Made by a program: the position numbers and the translations under genes. 51,947 nucleotides of DNA from an uncultured Alphaproteobacteria bacterium. GTDB taxonomy: Bacteria > Pseudomonadota > Alphaproteobacteria > Parvibaculales > Parvibaculaceae. This document shows, piece after piece, positions 50,629 to 51,947 of the stretch. Within the stretch, counting starts at the first letter, position 1, and each line of letters starts with the position of its first letter. A model generated the notes under the pieces. That model had not been told where the DNA came from, did not search any database, and worked only from the letters and a program-made list of their open reading frames with translations. The DNA lies in contig CAISYL010000294.1 of the NCBI GenBank assembly GCA_903889655.1, forward strand, positions 1 through 51,947. The letters are read 5' to 3'.

Positions 50629-50809
50629 GCTTCAGTTAGCGCCGCACACACGTTGTTAACAGAGAGTTAGCGGATTCCGGCTAATGTGACTGAACGAGGG
50701 GGGACCATATGGCGAGCCTCGGTTGTCGCGGTTGTTTTTGCGTACCCGGGATACCCAGAAGGGCCCACGGAACTCACGGGGATGCTGCCCTCCCCGCAAG
50801 GACTGCAAG

Positions 50810-51202
50810 ATGTACAGCGCTCAGACACACTCCATCCGCATTCAGGTCGAACCCACCTATCTCGAGGACCAGTCGGAACCCGAGCAGGATTATTTCGTCT
50901 GGGCCTATCACATCATCATCAAGAATTGCGGCGACAAGACCGTGCAGCTCCGTTCGCGCTACTGGAAGATCACGGATGCCTCCGGCCATGTGCATGAAGT
51001 GCGCGGCCCCGGCGTGGTCGGCGAGCAGCCGGTTCTGAAGCCCGGCGAAAGCTTCGAATATACGAGCGGCACGCCGCTCTCGACGCCTTTCGGCATCATG
51101 TTCGGCACCTACCAGATGGAAACGGACAAGGGCGAAAGCTTCAGCGTCGAAATTCCGGCCTTTTCGCTCGATTGCCCGCATATCTCCGCTTTGCCGAACT
51201 GA
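50810..51202 (+). CDS. apaG: ApaG-family protein
   Basis: A 130-residue single-domain beta-sandwich of the ApaG/DUF525 fold: [71 protein letters not shown] and [13 protein letters not shown]. Its role is linked to Co2+/Mg2+ handling and Ap4A in enterobacteria; mechanism unclear. ATG at 50810 follows AAGGA at 7 bases. The 180 bases after metZ contain a GCTAATGTG promoter-like box near 50685 and several GC-rich hairpins. Confidence 0.92.
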   Translation: MYSAQTHSIRIQVEPTYLEDQSEPEQDYFVWAYHIIIKNCGDKTVQLRSRYWKITDASGHVHEVRGPGVVGEQPVLKPGESFEYTSGTPLSTPFGIMFGTYQMETDKGESFSVEIPAFSLDCPHISALPN

Positions 51203-51263
51203 CGGCGATTTCGCAAGACGTCTTCCCTGCTATGATGCCGTCCCATCCCTTCAGGACGGTGAC

Positions 51264-51947
51264 ATGGCCGCGAAACGCTTCACCACGCGCGAGATGATCG
51301 AGAAGCTCGTCAGCTTCGACACGACGAGCCGCAATTCCAATCTCGAACTGATCGCCTTCGTCGAAAATTATCTTTCCGGTCACGGCGTCGCCTGCCGGCT
51401 CATCGCCAACGAAGACGACACCAAGGCCAATCTCTTCGCGACGCTGGGGCCGAGCGGCCGCGCAGGCGGCATCGTGCTGTCGGGCCATACCGATGTCGTG
51501 CCGGTCGACGGGCAGGAATGGACGAGCGACCCCTTCACCATCGTCGAGCGTGAGGGAAAGCTTTTCGGACGCGGCACCAGCGACATGAAGAGCTTCATCG
51601 CCGCGGCGCTCGCCCATGTGCCGGACTTTCTTGCGCGCGGCCCCGAAATCCCGATCCATCTCGCGCTTTCCTATGACGAGGAGGTCGGCTGCCTCGGCGT
51701 GCGTCCGATGATCGAAAGCGTCATCCGTACGCTTCCCAGGCCCCAGGTCGTCATCGTCGGCGAGCCTTCGAGCATGAAGGTCGTCAACGCACATAAGGGC
51801 ATCCAGTCCTATGTGACGAAAGTGACCGGCCTCGAATTTCATTCGAGCCAGACGCATCAGGGCGTCAGCGCGATCCAGCATGCCGCTGAACTCATTTCGT
51901 TCCTGATGAACCTCGCCGCAGAACTGCGCGAGCGTGGCGACGCGACC
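51264..51947 (+). CDS. argE: Acetylornithine deacetylase (3' truncated by window end)
   Basis: The first 228 codons of an M20 metallopeptidase-family enzyme, open to the end of the window. Zinc-site residues of the ArgE type are visible: His75 in SGHTDVVPVDG, Asp107 in RGTSDMKSF, and Glu139/Glu140 in YDEEVGC. FHSSQTHQGVSAI starts the dimerisation domain. The enzyme releases acetate from N-acetylornithine in arginine synthesis. CAGGACGGTGAC precedes the ATG and TATGAT (51231-51236) may be its -10 box. Confidence 0.88.
   Translation, partial: MAAKRFTTREMIEKLVSFDTTSRNSNLELIAFVENYLSGHGVACRLIANEDDTKANLFATLGPSGRAGGIVLSGHTDVVPVDGQEWTSDPFTIVEREGKLFGRGTSDMKSFIAAALAHVPDFLARGPEIPIHLALSYDEEVGCLGVRPMIESVIRTLPRPQVVIVGEPSSMKVVNAHKGIQSYVTKVTGLEFHSSQTHQGVSAIQHAAELISFLMNLAAELRERGDAT

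Noticed and set aside
50629-50809. GC-rich hairpins and GTACCC repeats between metZ and apaG as a riboswitch
   Set aside because: I found no known aptamer core; the hairpins are short and could be ordinary GC-rich spacer.

Overview
The window looks like core chromosome of a high-GC alphaproteobacterium, most likely a Hyphomicrobiales/Parvibaculum-like organism; that placement is my inference. The support is a class I lysyl-tRNA synthetase, the long two-domain dCTP deaminase, a SAM-II riboswitch before metZ, a TauE/TIGR02186 pair, LLM monooxygenases, acyl-CoA enzymes and alphaproteobacterial single-domain response regulators. I see no phage, transposon, CRISPR array or island boundary. Genes are tightly packed: the largest gap is about 225 bases and several neighbours overlap by 4 to 14 bases.

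Layout. 1-10.2 kb: a truncated PodJ-like Sel1/peptidoglycan-binding membrane protein, an FkbM methyltransferase, a TauE-family exporter with its TIGR02186 partner, a small hotdog thioesterase, CcdA, and the PdeM nuclease plus Lhr-type helicase of the ligase-associated repair set. 10.3-18.2 kb: an MscS channel, a small membrane protein, a DECR1-like short-chain reductase, two paralogous DUF1131-like exported proteins, a quinone oxidoreductase, a GDT1-type cation exporter under a yybP-ykoY (Mn2+) riboswitch, an epoxide-hydrolase-like enzyme, and an HSL esterase with its TetR regulator. 18.3-26.4 kb: a PAS protein, two hotdog thioesterases with a MATE pump, arsC-pyrD-DUF952, an S24 (LexA/CI-like) regulator with a repeat-rich promoter, a TPR protein and lysK.

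26.5-39.7 kb: a membrane histidine kinase with a possible HPt-like tail, a DinG/XPD-type Fe-S helicase, a small AAA NTPase, TerB, small exported proteins, a sterol-desaturase-like hydroxylase with a SixA-like phosphatase, an anchored solute-binding protein, a glycosyltransferase fused to a c-di-GMP-type MshEN domain, and two sister response regulators with matching VGPDRRRR tails. 39.7-51.9 kb: malonyl-CoA synthetase, tRNA-Gly(CCC), DUF2804, a radical SAM protein, a small exported protein behind an FNR/FixK-like box, dcd-lrgA-lrgB, a pentapeptide-repeat protein, a divergent HxlR/LLM monooxygenase pair, metZ behind a SAM-II riboswitch with a built-in attenuator, apaG, and the start of argE.

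The clearest regulatory features are the SAM-II attenuator, the Mn2+ riboswitch, the inverted repeat between HxlR and the monooxygenase, and the repeats before the S24 gene. The best candidate for an under-described system is the 35.2-39.7 kb block: MshEN-glycosyltransferase, paired receiver proteins and solute-binding protein. It may be a c-di-GMP-controlled cell-surface polysaccharide or signalling module.
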